Below, one piece after another: positions 36,121-48,181 of a stretch of 64,000 bases of DNA. The translations under genes and the position numbers were made by a program. The stretch covers positions 121,973 through 185,972 of the forward strand of contig PUQB01000500.1 of the NCBI GenBank assembly GCA_003024785.1, written 5' to 3'. This stretch comes from Selaginella tamariscina (Eukaryota > Streptophyta > Lycopodiopsida > Selaginellales > Selaginellaceae). Numbering within the stretch: position 1 is the stretch's first letter; every line of letters begins with the position of its first letter. The notes beneath the pieces were generated by a model, which saw only the letters and a program-made list of their open reading frames with translations, had not been told where the DNA came from and ran no database searches.

Positions 36121-37218
36121 TTTAACTTGATGTGTCCAATATGTTAGGTTTTGCACGCAGCAAAAAGTTTGAAAGCAAACACCAAATGCACAAATACGAT
36201 ACAACTATTAAAAGCATTGTCACAATAGTCGCATGCCCAAATGCATGTTTGAAGATCTTTAAAAGAATACAATCTGCACAAGTCACACGTCCAGACCATT
36301 ATACCACTATAATGCCATCCTTAAAGACAAGTAAGAAACTTTTGCAAACATTAAGTACTGTCCCATAAATAATATGTGACAACCATGATGAAATGGTCAA
36401 CTAATGATACACATCATCTCCAAGATTTTTACGAAAGAAATCCGGCCAAACATAGAGGTTTACACCATAAACAAAATACCTTAGACTATGAATGCTACCA
36501 TCAGTTAAGAGTGATTATTTAGTTGTATCCACATGATATCTAACAATTACATAAATAATTACTCCACATCAAAAAATTTGGTGAATCTATTATGGATCTA
36601 TAATCTATAAATGAAAAAGAATAAAATCTATAAAAAAGAATAAATCTATAGAAAAAAGAAAAATCTAAACAATAAAAAAAGTTAAAATAAAAAGACAAAG
36701 AAAATTAATGAAAAGACACAAATTTAAGAACTCCATAAAGAGAATTAGAAATGCCCTTCACATTCACCAATATGAGAGCTCAAAATATAAAATGGAATAT
36801 AAAAATATATATATTCATTAATTCAAAATAAAAATGGAATATAAAAATATAATTCATTAGTTAAGAAACCATGCACAATGACCACTTGACACAAAGTGGC
36901 CAGCTATACACATGATATTATAAATCCACATTTAAAAATTAACTTGTTTAAACTAAAAAATTTCATAATTACTGCAGATCACCTTGTACAAGTTTAATTC
37001 AAGTTTAATTAATACTAAAAATTTTAAGCTTAACCAACAAGATATATTATAAATTAAAGATTTTAAATAACATATAATCAACTTAAGTAAAACATTTAGG
37101 GTTTCTTTTAAGTATACACAAACGAGCACTCAAACCACATTATAAAATGTCAACTTAAATTGGAAATTGAACAAAGACATAGGCCTACCTCAATCCAAAA
37201 CTGTGTAACTCCAACTAT
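36121..37218. other. Intergenic, AT-rich
   Basis: No gene recognised between the retroelement fossil and the 3' end of CCT8. Confidence 0.6.
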
Positions 37219-40200
37219 TTAATCCTCGTCACCATCCCCTCCAGGATTCCTCTTTGGACCTCCCGCCGGTTTAGCCATAATTATCTAGATTAATAACGTG
37301 ATTAACCATATATGACATGTAAACTACTGTGATGTTTACATACATACGTATAACAGATAAAGTATATCTTTGCTACTGATCAACTTGTAAAACCGTGGTT
37401 GCAGCTCTGGCAGCAAGCTTGATTGCCCAGTACTTTATAAATCCATTCACTCAGATTAAGTAAACTTTGAAAAGAAGTTATGTAAACAAGCAATACGCTT
37501 TACTTTGTTACGAGGAGGTCGCGAATATCCTAGTGAGTCCTTTGATGACCCTTGTTCAATATCAATGCCTGCTTTGTGGTTGCCAGATGCATGGGAAGCG
37601 TACAGTGGAAATCACGTCTTGTTGAATTTAGTCCTGCGTTCTCGGCTAGAGTACGTGGCACAACCTCGAAGCTCGATGCAACTTTCTGATTGCATACTGA
37701 TCCAAGCTGCATTATAAAACCGTGTTATATACAAACTTAATATGGAATAGCGTGCGATTAGTATGCCTAGATTTATGCAGACACACATTATATGTATAAA
37801 CACGCACGCAGTGCAGAGAGAGAGGATAGTATAGACAGATCAAAGAAGGCCTATGCTTACTGTTACTGTACATTACGTACACATTCAATATTAATATATA
37901 GTTGAACATTGTTACCCGGTTTCTTTAGAGCCAATATTAAGCCGTTTTGCTAACTCAATCTCTGTTGAACCAGCTCCAGGAACAGTTCGACTGTCCTTGC
38001 ACATAGCTAGTTAAAATGCATAAACTTTAAGTTTTTAATCATCAGAGCAAAAATATAATACTTTAAATATATTGCTGTACACAGTATTACTATTTATACT
38101 GGTATATACATAAAAACATATCATGGTATGAACCTTGTAGCAATTAACTCCATCGTCGACTGCTCGCTCAATGTCGTCTAAGACATCTCAGTGCTACCAC
38201 GAATACCCAGCGTTGACACAGAGTTTCCTCCAGATTCGTTCTTCACAATCACAACCTGCATATTATAGGTGTTAAATAACATCGGAATAGCAACAATATT
38301 ATTATTCAACGAAAACAGACAACACACATGCACACGTTGTAAAATGTTTGCGTAACAGATCATTTATAAATTACTAACCATACATATCAATTTATGTGTT
38401 TATTCATATGTCTATGGTGCATCTGTATATGTATGTATACATGTGCTGATGCACTCATGTTTTTATAATCACTGATAAGAAAGTTTGTCACATGAGATAG
38501 ATTGTCTACTTACGCGTGCCCCCAATCTCCTCAGACGAAATTGTATCGACATATCCCTCGTCAGCAGCAGGTTTACACAACTTACCTAAAATTACAATTG
38601 ATTTACATATATACGTATACATGTTGTAAATACGCATTATATACTCCAATTAAAGACATGTGTACGTATATATATCACTCACGAGGGAAACTGCGCCAGA
38701 TGTTCGGCAAAACCTCCGTAATTCAAACTTCGAGCTAATTTTGATCACCATTAGACTGTTTAGACAATAGAACCGCAGAAAAACATTAGTATAAGTAAAA
38801 ATGTACATGTGTGTATCAGCTATGTGTGTGTGTGGGGCGTGTGGCTTACTTGTATCGGTCACAGAAATGCAGTGCCATTTCACCTACAGCTCCGCCACTA
38901 ACGATCACTTTTGCACCGGATTCTGCTACGCTTCTTATCAGCTCTTCAATCTTCGCTTCTTCAGTCTTAGCATAATTCTCAAGCTGAACGCGGAAAGGAA
39001 GATACACATATATAAGATACCATATAACTAGAGTAGCATGTTACATGGTATTGTTGAATATTATGTGTCCAGATTGCTCTACCATATACCCACTTGACAT
39101 AATTGATATGAACATATGGTATTTAACAATACAATATACTACAGAATCTACATGATATAATAATTAAGTACCTGATCTGCGGAATGAATAAGTACTGTGC
39201 CTTTCGTTTCAGTAGCCGAAGTGTCCACGCCTCCAAAGACAGCAACTGTAATCCAATACATTCATACAATAAGATACAGCTGGCACACAGACCATACACA
39301 AATATGCATATTTACGTCCTGCGTGAAAAGTTATATATAACGAACCTTAGCTTTGGTGGCATTTCTGACAGTTCCAAGTGTTCAACCTTCAACACCATAC
39401 CACGAATAACACATGAATCCTTGATTCCACCCCTAAAAGCTTTGCAACGCGCACATTATCACGTTGAAGTTTCAGGGTTCTTGGGGCAAACTTGGATGCA
39501 AGCCTGAAAAGAAAAAACTTATAAGCTATGGGTATGTATGTGTGTAATCTACCTCTGCAATGAGAGGGCATAAGAAGTCTCTCGTCCATACTGTTTACTA
39601 GCAACAGCAGACTTCATTCTAAGAACCACTTGCTTTGTTACGAACGTCCATTGATTCTGTCCCCGGATCGGCTAACTGCTCAAGAAGTTCCAACGCCTGT
39701 CACAAAACAAAGTTCAGACCAATACATGCACATGTGGGCACGCGTGCACAACACATATATAAGTAAAACTCACCTTCTTGGAGGCTTTTGTTGTAGCCTC
39801 CAATTACCTCACTTGGGTGCAATCCGATGCGAATGAGCTTCAGCGCCTTGTAAAATCTCCCCAGCAAAGTCACAACAAGATTTGCACCCACCAATCTCCT
39901 CCTGCTGTCCTTTGCTAGCTAGAACAAGCAATCTCGCAGCTGGGTGCTGCACCTCGAGCTCACTTATGATTGTCCCAGCGTCATTTGTCACAAACAGCTT
40001 GTCCAAGTGATTGATCACCATCTTGTTCATCCCTACAAAGTCATGAAAAGAAAGGATTATCCGTGCTCATCCATAACTGTCTCGACCCAATGCTTAATCA
40101 TAGAAAACCCCCATCTCACTCTCTCTCTCCCCACCCCAACTGGTACTCATACCCTAGAACATAGTGAACTGTGGAGTGTGGTCTTCCCCACATCAGATGC

Positions 40201-40393
40201 CCAGAATGAGAAATTTTGTGACACCTGCACAGGCAGAACTCACCATTGGGTCCAAGAGAGGTGCGAGTGATCTGCGACAGCTGCTTGCAAGCATCTATGT
40301 TCTTGAGGACCGCTTCATCGAGGCCGGAGAGGAGGCGATGTCCTTCCTTGAGCATCGACTGAAGCCATACGGCGGCATATGGAAGGAAGCCAT
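37219..40393 (-). CDS. CCT8: T-complex protein 1 subunit theta (chaperonin CCT8)
   Basis: Subunit of the cytosolic TRiC/CCT ring chaperonin that folds actin, tubulin and other proteins using ATP. Landmarks in order: MLKEGHRLLSGLDEAV, TRTSLGPNG, MNKMVINHLDKLFVTND, QHPAARLLVLAS, GLHPSEVIGGYNKS, ESMDVRNK, GGVDTSATETKGTVLI, ENYAKTEEAKIEEL, SSKFELRRFCRT, NESGGNSVST, VVPRTLAENAGLNS, and the typical tail MAKPAGGPKRNPGGDGDED. I trace about 13 exons: 40393-40244, 40032-39774, 39696-39553, 39503-39346, 39245-39172, 38983-38850, 38755-38683, 38585-38514, 38255-38134, 38006-37916, 37706-37504, about 37447-37377, and a last exon ending at 37219. The start ATG at 40393 is followed by MASFHMPPYGF. Roughly eight one-base slips interrupt the frame, with splice sites intact. 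A telo-box motif lies just upstream. Confidence 0.93.
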
Positions 40394-40430
40394 GGCGCAC
40401 AGCAAGAACCCTAAATGCGCTGCTCTGCTT

Positions 40431-40460
40431 TAGGGTAACCTCGGGCGTATAAACCCTAAC
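40431..40460. promoter_or_regulatory. Telo-box motifs upstream of CCT8
   Basis: TTTAGGGT (about 40431) and AAACCCTAA (about 40451) lie 40-70 bases before the CCT8 start. Telo-boxes are common in promoters of plant translation and growth-linked genes. Confidence 0.45.
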
Positions 40461-41334
40461 CAATACATTCAAAAAAAATTAAATGCCCATATCAAATTTC
40501 ATATATAATAAAGAAATTATAGCAAAAATAATTTATTTATGACTTGATATGATATTTCTAATAATGTTTAATATAAATTTTTTATTTAAGCTAATCCAAA
40601 TGTTCACTTGATTATTATTCTTCATATTGGAATTTAAACTAACAGAATGATATTAATTAAACATATATGAAAGAAAACCTGCATTATTGTTTTATTTTGT
40701 TCCATACATTTGTTCATCTTGGATCTAATCTCTACAAATGGGTGCTTTCTGGAACTTCATCTTGCATAATAAATCTCTGTATTATTATTATATTAAATCG
40801 AATTCTACATTCTAAGTGCTTTTTATTTTATTTTTTAATAAATGTATTGTTTTGGATACCCTTCTGGCTGTTCTTTAAATGGGTAGTTTGCGATTTTTAT
40901 TTATTTATTTATTTATTTAATATTTATTTAGGTAAGTATGTTTCTATGTAGTATTAAGATATATACCCTATACACTTTTAATACAAGTATACTATGCATA
41001 TACGTGTACGTCGTAAGTTTTATTGTATTAGTATTATAGTAATAATTATTGTATTAGTAAGTTTTAAAATAATTTATAATAATAATTATTGATTAATTTA
41101 GTTTTTTTTAAGAATTAAAAAAATGTTTATTATTGTAAAATATACACTCATTTAAGTATGTCCACCAAAAAAAAATGAGTTAGAAAATAAATAAATTAAG
41201 TACGGCTCTAACTTGTGCTTAAAAGTAAAAACGTATTTTTATTTATTAATTTGCCCAGATTATATCACCATAGAGCGTAGATACACATATACATGGAGAG
41301 CAGATACACATACATGGAAACTCTTCAGCACCAA
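40461..41334. other. Intergenic, AT-rich
   Basis: Nothing coding seen beyond a weak hydrophobic frame at 40667-40951, which I do not support. A (TTTA)n run lies near 40898-40920. Confidence 0.6.
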
Positions 41335-41843
41335 CTAAGGTAACTTGAGAAAGACTTTGATATGGAGAATCAGAGATAGAGGAGTGATGACCTGCTGAGT
41401 TTTGATCTGTGCATACCCAGTAGCAAACCTGTACACACCAGTACCACCAACAACCGCAATCTCCCTTACCGGGTTAGGCACGGGGTTCTGCCCTTGCAAA
41501 CTTATGGTTCCATTAGGAAGCACTGCAGTGAAGACATTAAGCACGCTTATGCTCTCCTTATGATCAGTGAGATATAATCCCTGCATTCTGCCAACTAGCT
41601 TTGAATTGGGGAGGGACCTTTAGTTAAGGGATCATCGATGACTATAACTGTGCCGAACAGGTTCACCGCGGAGACGTTGTTATTGGGTCCTGCAACTAAC
41701 ACGTTAGTTGCATTCTCAGGATGTTCAATGTCAATAGTGTCGTGCATGTAGAACTCCAGACGTTTCTTGCGAGCGGATTCTGCTTGGTGAAAGCATGAGA
41801 AGAATGCTACTGCAACTAGTAAGAAGAACGCTATCTTTGCCAT
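41335..41843 (-). CDS. Dirigent protein, copy 1
   Basis: Secreted dirigent-family beta-barrel protein. Family members steer stereoselective coupling of phenoxy radicals in lignan and related pathways at the cell wall; substrate cannot be told here. Signal peptide MAKIAFFLLVAVAFFSCFHQ, then the dirigent start motif FYMHDTIDIEHPENATNV, GTVIVIDDPLT, GLYLTDHKES, LNVFTAVLPNGTISLQGQNP, and the end motif VVGGTGVYRFATGYA. Single exon, about 168 residues, as is usual. One frame slip in a run of Cs near 41615 separates the halves. Tandem with a second copy upstream, same strand, about 570 bases between them. Confidence 0.92.
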
Positions 41844-42416
41844 GAGTGTTTTAATCTAAGATTGTTCAGGGCATGGCTTTAAATGATAATGGTTTTCCTT
41901 GTTTTTAAGCTGCAGAGTTGACACTGGATTTAGCAGCTTGCGCGTAAGCTTTGAAGTGTTTCAGACGTTAAGTTACCATTACACTCCTAAGAATCATCCA
42001 CATGTGCAACATTCATTTAAAAATTTGCTATTTTAACGTCGTGGGTCGATGCATCTGTACATGCTTGGATCTTACAAAAACATTCTGATTTACGTATGTG
42101 TGACATTATCCATGCAGACCGTGTCAAAGATTAGTGACAAGCATTCCATTATAAATGGTAAATATGTCGTATGCATACAGATATACATATATACATAGCT
42201 TATTGTATACATACCAATGGATGTACAGAGATTAGAATAGGGATCATATTAAATTATTAGTTGCTTAGTGAAGTATCAAAGTGGTTACCTCACGATCTCA
42301 ATTTCTATACATATTATTAAATTCAATAACTTTAATAATTTAATTTAGAATATCAGAAAAATATAATAAATAATATTATTAAATGTTAATTTTAAAACAG
42401 TAAAAAGATTGTCCCA

Positions 42417-42979
42417 TTATGAAGAAGTTAAATATAAATTATCTTCTTCGCCATGGCAAGACTCAGAATGAATCTCAATGAAGATTTTGAAGTGAAGAAT
42501 GAGAGATAGAGGAGTGACAACTTGCTCAGTCGTGATCTGTGCATAGCCGGTTGCAAACCTGTACACACCACTGCCACCACAACTGCAATTTCCCTTACCG
42601 GGTTCGGCACCGGGTTCTGTCCTTGTAAACTTACAGTCCCATTAGGAAACACTGCAGTGAAGACGTTAAGCAAGGTTGAGCTTGTTCTTGAGTTAGTGAG
42701 GTAGAAGCCCTGCATCCTGCCGACGAGCTCTGAATCTAGCGAGGGATCTATAGTTAACGGGTCATCAATCGCTATGAGTGTGCCGAACGGGTTGATAGTA
42801 GAGACATCATTGTTCGGGCCTGCAATTATAACGTTGGTAGCGTTCTCCGGGTGCTCGATGTCGACTGTGTCGTGCATGTAAAACTCCAGTGTTGAATTGC
42901 AGGCAGATTCTGCCAGGGAAAAGAAGAGAGAATGTGCTACTGCTGCTGCAAGTACTAAGAAGAATGTTATCTTTGCCAT
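42417..42979 (-). CDS. Dirigent protein, copy 2
   Basis: Paralogue of the neighbouring dirigent gene, sharing HDTVDIEHPENATNV, DDPLTIDPSLDSELVGRM and LQGQNPVPNPVREIAV. Signal peptide MAKITFFLVLAAAVAHSLFF. One frame slip near 42590, in the GGTGGC region of the conserved VVGGSGVYRFATGYA motif, diverts the simple translation; in the corrected frame the protein ends at TAA 42417, about ten residues longer than copy 1. The two genes probably arose by local duplication; differences are spread through the protein, so it is not very recent. Confidence 0.92.
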
Positions 42980-44559
42980 GATTTCTGTTCTAATGTTCTC
43001 TGTACGTGCTTAAATCTGCCTTGGCATAGTTGACAATGTTGTGCTTATCTATACACCTGGACGAGTTCTCGTTCGCACACGCAAGCGCGCGCGCACACAC
43101 ACACGCTCGATGGTGTAAGCATGGTGAGTGACGTTAGCAGCGCTGTAGTAAACGCTTGGTGAGTTCCTTCTGATGAAGCTTCATGTGCGTGTGGATACAT
43201 GTATGTGTATGTATTTGTATATCCATGTGTTGCAAGACAGATTTGTCGACTTTCCTCCCAAGAAGCGTGTGTGTGAATATGCGTGCGTGACATATATATA
43301 TGCATTATATAAATTTTATCATGTTAAATTGGTACAGAGTCCAATATTATATATACAGATTCAATGCATATATAAGTATATGTTTCATTAATATATGTGA
43401 TAAAATACGTTATCTTAAATTATTCATTATTTGAGGACATGGTCACACTAGCGTATTAAAATTACACATACTGCATATACGTCATATGTAATAATTTCTT
43501 ATAATTTTTGATTTTACAATATAAATTTAATAATTTAATGGATTATACTTGACCCATGTAATAATATTTTCACATTTTAAAAACATATAATTAAGAATTA
43601 TGTTTAAAATATTAAAGCTAATAATTATTTATATTAAATATTTAAATTTAGATTTAATTTTATATTATAAAATTAGTAATATAGGTTATAAAGATATTAA
43701 AAATAATTTGTATTTAAATAATTCAGCTTAATCCTTTATGATTTTATAATGTAAATTTAGTAATTTATTGAAATTTTAATGGTCTTATTAAGAAATATAA
43801 AATTAACTCACTAATCAATATTAATTGTATCTTTTTTGATTGCATCAAATTTGTTGTAACGTGCTTTAATTTTGAAATTATATAAATTTATATTTTACAT
43901 TATAATTTATAAAGTTTTTTACAAAATTATCATGTAAATTTTTAATAATGTCATAAGGCTATAAATAAAAGACTATATATATATATATATATATCCAGAT
44001 GTGATGCAAATATATAAAATCATAAAATGCCATGTCGATGCACGCGGACACACACCCACACATGTGAATTGTACGTATTCTACCAAATGGATGCTTCATT
44101 TCCTATCCATGAAATATTGAAAGCATTGGCTTTCTGAAACCTGTGTGTGTATAGCGTTTTCACTCTTCTATCTGCATCGTTTCTGACTGCAATACCAACT
44201 ACCCAATTGTATGAGCGATCTTATCAAGTTACTCTTGTGCAATGTAACAGATGTTTAGAAATTGCATATGCACAACACAGGCGCTTTTTGAACCGCAACT
44301 TCGAGCTGCCACTGCAGGGTCATGATAACTGCAAACATTGACATCGACAAAGGGCAATCAACGGTGCAACATCCACCGTGAAATGCTATCCTAACACAAT
44401 GGAGCCCCCAGTATGCGTGTGTGCATAGAAATTCTGGAATGATTCGATCATTTGCAACCTTGCTGTCAGAGAAAAGCCAAGCAGGTTAGCTGCTATCTCT
44501 TCTCCATGGTGCAGGCAGGATGTTCAATGCATCTGATGGTGCTTGATGATCTCTCTGCA
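42980..44559. other. Intergenic
   Basis: AT-rich with CA/GT and TA microsatellites; no gene recognised. A 64-codon frame at 44147-44341 (+) has no family resemblance and is not called. Confidence 0.55.
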
Positions 44560-45010
44560 CCTATACCACACCCTCTGGACAATACTCAGTTAGGCTTAGT
44601 TGGGTTTCCGTACATTCTGATGGATCACTGTACATTCTCATTCTGCGTTTAGCAGCATCGAATCGAAAAGATTCGGGAGTTCCCGCTTCCAGCATACAGT
44701 AGGCACTCACCTTAAGGAACAATCTGCTCACTTCTGCAGCCATTCCGATAGCAGCCTATTAGAAGATCTAATAAACTGTCTCACAGTGTCGTTCTTCAGC
44801 AGCTCGGTTTGAGTCGCATCAAGAGCCGATCATCCATTATGCTAATAATTCTCTGGCTCAACCAACTGTACACCTCTTGAACTGGTTGCGGCTTATAGCT
44901 CCTTATCAATCAGCTCCATATGCAGATTCGGGATCACACACGCACGCACGCATGCGAACAGACACGCAGTGATTTCATCTTCTACTTGATCATTTTTTCA
45001 GGCGTCTAGC
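44560..45010 (-). other. Possible unrecognised protein-coding gene piece
   Basis: Higher GC and coding-like frames on the minus strand: TQTELLKNDTVRQFIRSSNR then LLSEWLQK around 44735-44815, and GTPESFRFDAAKRRMRMYS at about 44620-44690, with a possible donor AAG|GTGAGTGCC at 44709. Upstream, SWLSQRIISIMDDRLL (44825-44870) follows in a shifted frame. This resembles the other indel-damaged host genes but I do not recognise the family, and no start or stop can be fixed. Confidence 0.3.
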
Positions 45011-45266
45011 CTGCTAGATGTAACACAAAACTCTATGCGGACCGCTATATATCTACACTATTGTACATAGAGATGCACACACACGCTGTGTATGTGTGAG
45101 AGAGAGAGAGGAGATGAAACTCATTCAGGTACCAAGTAAATACAGTATTAGCATGTTGTAAACATGTACAGTACATGAGTAAGTGTACAGAATAACACTT
45201 ACTCATGTACTCATAGATATATTGGTATTGACTGGTTAATGGAGTTAATAGCAATTAAATACAGCT

Positions 45267-45394
45267 TCAATACCCCTTTGGTGGATTAAACAAATAAGGT
45301 CCGTAGTCAGTCTCAGACCCACCCTGTCCGTTCCTTTCCTGAAGTGCTCCTCGAGTTTCTCACGTCCCTGTAATGAACAGAATACATATATACA

Positions 45395-45448
<54 letters not shown>

Positions 45449-47301
45449 TATGTAAGAGACAGACCTGAATCTTTGCATATGCGATGTCACATATCTTCCT
45501 CGTGTTGTGCTTCTCCCATTGAAAGTTTTTAAAGGCCTTGTAAAACTTAACTGTGGCTGCCACTGTGGTAAAGTTAACAAAAGCATAGCCTAAGTTGCAC
45601 CGGTTTCTGCACATAAACTCAGTTAATTAAGACAAAAAACAATTATATATTATATATTATAACACTCAACACAGGCATGTAAAGAAGTCGAATGCAGAAA
45701 CCTCGTTGGGATCCTTTACGTCAGCATTACATTTACGACAGTGTCTCTCAATCTTACAAGCATCTCCTGACTGTACATAAGTAATTTTAACACACACACG
45801 CACGCACGCACGCACACTTACGTGTATTTATTTGGGATATTTTGAGCATCAGAGTCGTTTGATCGCCTTGTTCCTTAAACTCGTAATCAACCTCCTTAAC
45901 CACTGCAGGCGGGGTGGGATTTCCTCAGGCGTGGTGGGATATTCCTCCTTTGAGCTTCTCAGCATCGGCCACGGAATAAACAAGTAACTGCCGTAGTAGT
46001 AAATGACCGCATGGGTAAAGGGGACGGTCTTGGTGTAGGTGTGCCCTGCACCATGCTTGTGGTGCTCGTGCTTACGTGTCCCTCCCGGCCTGCTAAACTC
46101 GATCTTAACCACGTTGCCACCGATTTCCGTACCGTCCAGCTCCCGCATTGCTCTCTCTGCGTGCCGTACATCCGCAAATTCCACGAATCTATGGGTCTCT
46201 TCGCTGGAGATTCCCGGATATCCCTCACGTCACCTGCACACACAGGAGTTTCTTTATCAATCTAGATACTAACTTGCAATGATTTGTATATCATAGTTAC
46301 TCAAACATAATATACACTATCTGGTGTTCCTGTAGTCAAGACAACACTCGTAGATGCGTATCAGACCGTATATACAACAAATACATATATGAATATCTGA
46401 CATGTATTTGTGCAGTCATAGATATGCATATTCTATATGTGTTGAGAGTAATTATGTCCTCAATCCGACCAAAAAGGAACCTCAAAACCGAAGATAGACA
46501 AACCCAAGACATTGGAGAGTTACGAGCATAGAAAGCTTCATGAATGATTAAAAAAATACATAGAGACACACACAGTTCCACAGAACGAAGATGATATGAA
46601 AGAATTATGCAGAGAGAGTTACCAAATCTTTGGAAAGTTGCCTTGAGAGTGTTGTAATCAATATCTGCATCCAGATTGAAGACAACAAGAGTCCCCTGAT
46701 TGTTCATATTATCCATCTCATCCGCGCCATAGCAACACGGAGGAACATAGACAGCCCAAACTGCCTGTCCGTTAATCAACCCTTTGGCAGCCTGCATCTC
46801 CTTTTCCACAGCGGCCAGCGCTTGACGGTGTTCCTGGGGCCTGCATCCGTCTACTCCCTGGCTAGCCAAGTACTCGGAACTCTGCACATCTTTTAGGACA
46901 TTTACGTAGTGCTGGTGGAGCACGTTTCCTGCTTGTATATCTTTCAGGGCCGCCTCTGCATGCCGCACGTCATAGTAATGAACCTCGGCTACACCGAGAT
47001 GTACTTGAGCCGGATCCTGCGTCACTTTGGCATACCGCACGTCGCCCCATCTTTCAGCAATGGATATAAGTCGGTCTGTATCTACATCGTATGGTAGTAA
47101 CTCAATCAGGATCGCTCTAGATGGCTGCCCGCTCGCTAAGATCGACCCGTAGAAATAGGTTTCCGTCTTAATCAGACTGGCGTCCGCCTGCTCGTCCGAC
47201 TGCATCAGGGACTCCGACCGATGAATCTCACTGCCCTCTCGTGGGACGAACTCTTTCGCATTCGGATTCAGATTGACACCTTCGGTACACCGCAGTCGCA
47301 T
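45267..47301 (-). CDS. TERMINAL EAR1/Mei2-like RNA-binding protein
   Basis: Plant developmental regulator of the TEL/Mei2-like family, which bind RNA and control organ initiation and meristem timing. Five exons: 47301-46623, 46233-45822, 45770-45671, 45606-45465, 45367-45267. The N-terminus has [11 protein letters not shown], a good PAM2 match (poly(A)-binding-protein contact). RRM1 covers about residues 60-125 ([16 protein letters not shown] ... [12 protein letters not shown]). RRM2 starts at [16 protein letters not shown] and continues in exon 2 ([13 protein letters not shown]). The diagnostic C-terminal Mei2 RRM follows: [69 protein letters not shown] and DIAYAKIQ. The protein ends [13 protein letters not shown]. 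About four one-base slips occur, e.g. in the KNIPNKY codons near 45835. Confidence 0.92.
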
Positions 47302-47735
47302 GTGTTGTGAACCTAACCTTCTCCCCGTTTCCTAGGTATTCATATAGTGTATTTTTGTCTCCTTTAATCCGACGGTCGCTGATGAGGTGATAAATCCGAC
47401 GGTTGGCGTTTCTTAGGGTGTCCTCGATATTCTACCTTTACGGGACCTTTTGTACTAGGTACTTTGAGGTTACAAGGTTGTGGGAGTGGATTTGGTTGGT
47501 GGGTATATTTATTTGATTAGATGTTTTAAGCTTGATCATTTATTTGATTATATGCTTTAACCATGGTTTAATTCATGTAAGATTACTTAGTTAAGAGGCT
47601 TAACCTGGGCTGTCGAGCTATTAACCTCTCTCGTGCATCAGAATGTTTCCCAAAAATCTGGTATTTAAGACGATCAATTCAAATATTTTTACTTATTAAG
47701 CTGCTCAACTATTTTAATCGTTTGTGTATAGGTTT

Positions 47736-47776
<41 letters not shown>

Positions 47777-48111
47777 TGTGAGGATCAACATGCAGAATGT
47801 TTTGTGCGGCAAGAGAATAGAACATGTTGGTTAAGAACTTGTGTCCATGAGTCACACAACATAAACCACTGTGTACGACTATGCGTTTAGAATAAAAACA
47901 AATTAATAGAATACAACGAGATCCCTGCATAATGATGATATATATCTGATCTGACACTGGTAAAATCTTAAACTAAATCTTAAACTAAATGTAGGATTTT
48001 TAATGCTCTGTGCATGCATGCAACTTGTCTACATCAGCACGTAAAAAGTAAGGTGGCTTCTTCTTTTATTACCCCCGCACGCTTCTTATTATTGTTTTCA
48101 CTTTAAAACTC
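47302..48111. other. Intergenic; 5' side of TEL gene
   Basis: No gene seen; a (GT)n microsatellite lies at about 47741-47779. Confidence 0.6.
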
Positions 48112-48181
48112 TACGTATACTATACCTAAACCTAATCCTAACTAATTACGTATACTAGACCTAAACCTAACCCTAACTAAT
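48112..48181. repeat. Two tandem 35-base units with telomere-like core
   Basis: Unit 1 at 48112-48146 and unit 2 at 48147-48181 each read TACGTATACTA, then CCTAAACCTAA, CCTAACTAAT, with three differences. The second unit overlaps the stop codon of the neighbouring tail-anchored protein gene. Confidence 0.85.

Noticed and set aside
39944-40433. Plus-strand frames of 89-108 codons opposite the CCT8 5' exons.
   Set aside because: Antisense to clear CCT8 coding sequence.
40667-40951. Plus-strand 94-codon hydrophobic frame.
   Set aside because: AT-rich composition and a TTTA repeat explain it; no homology pattern.
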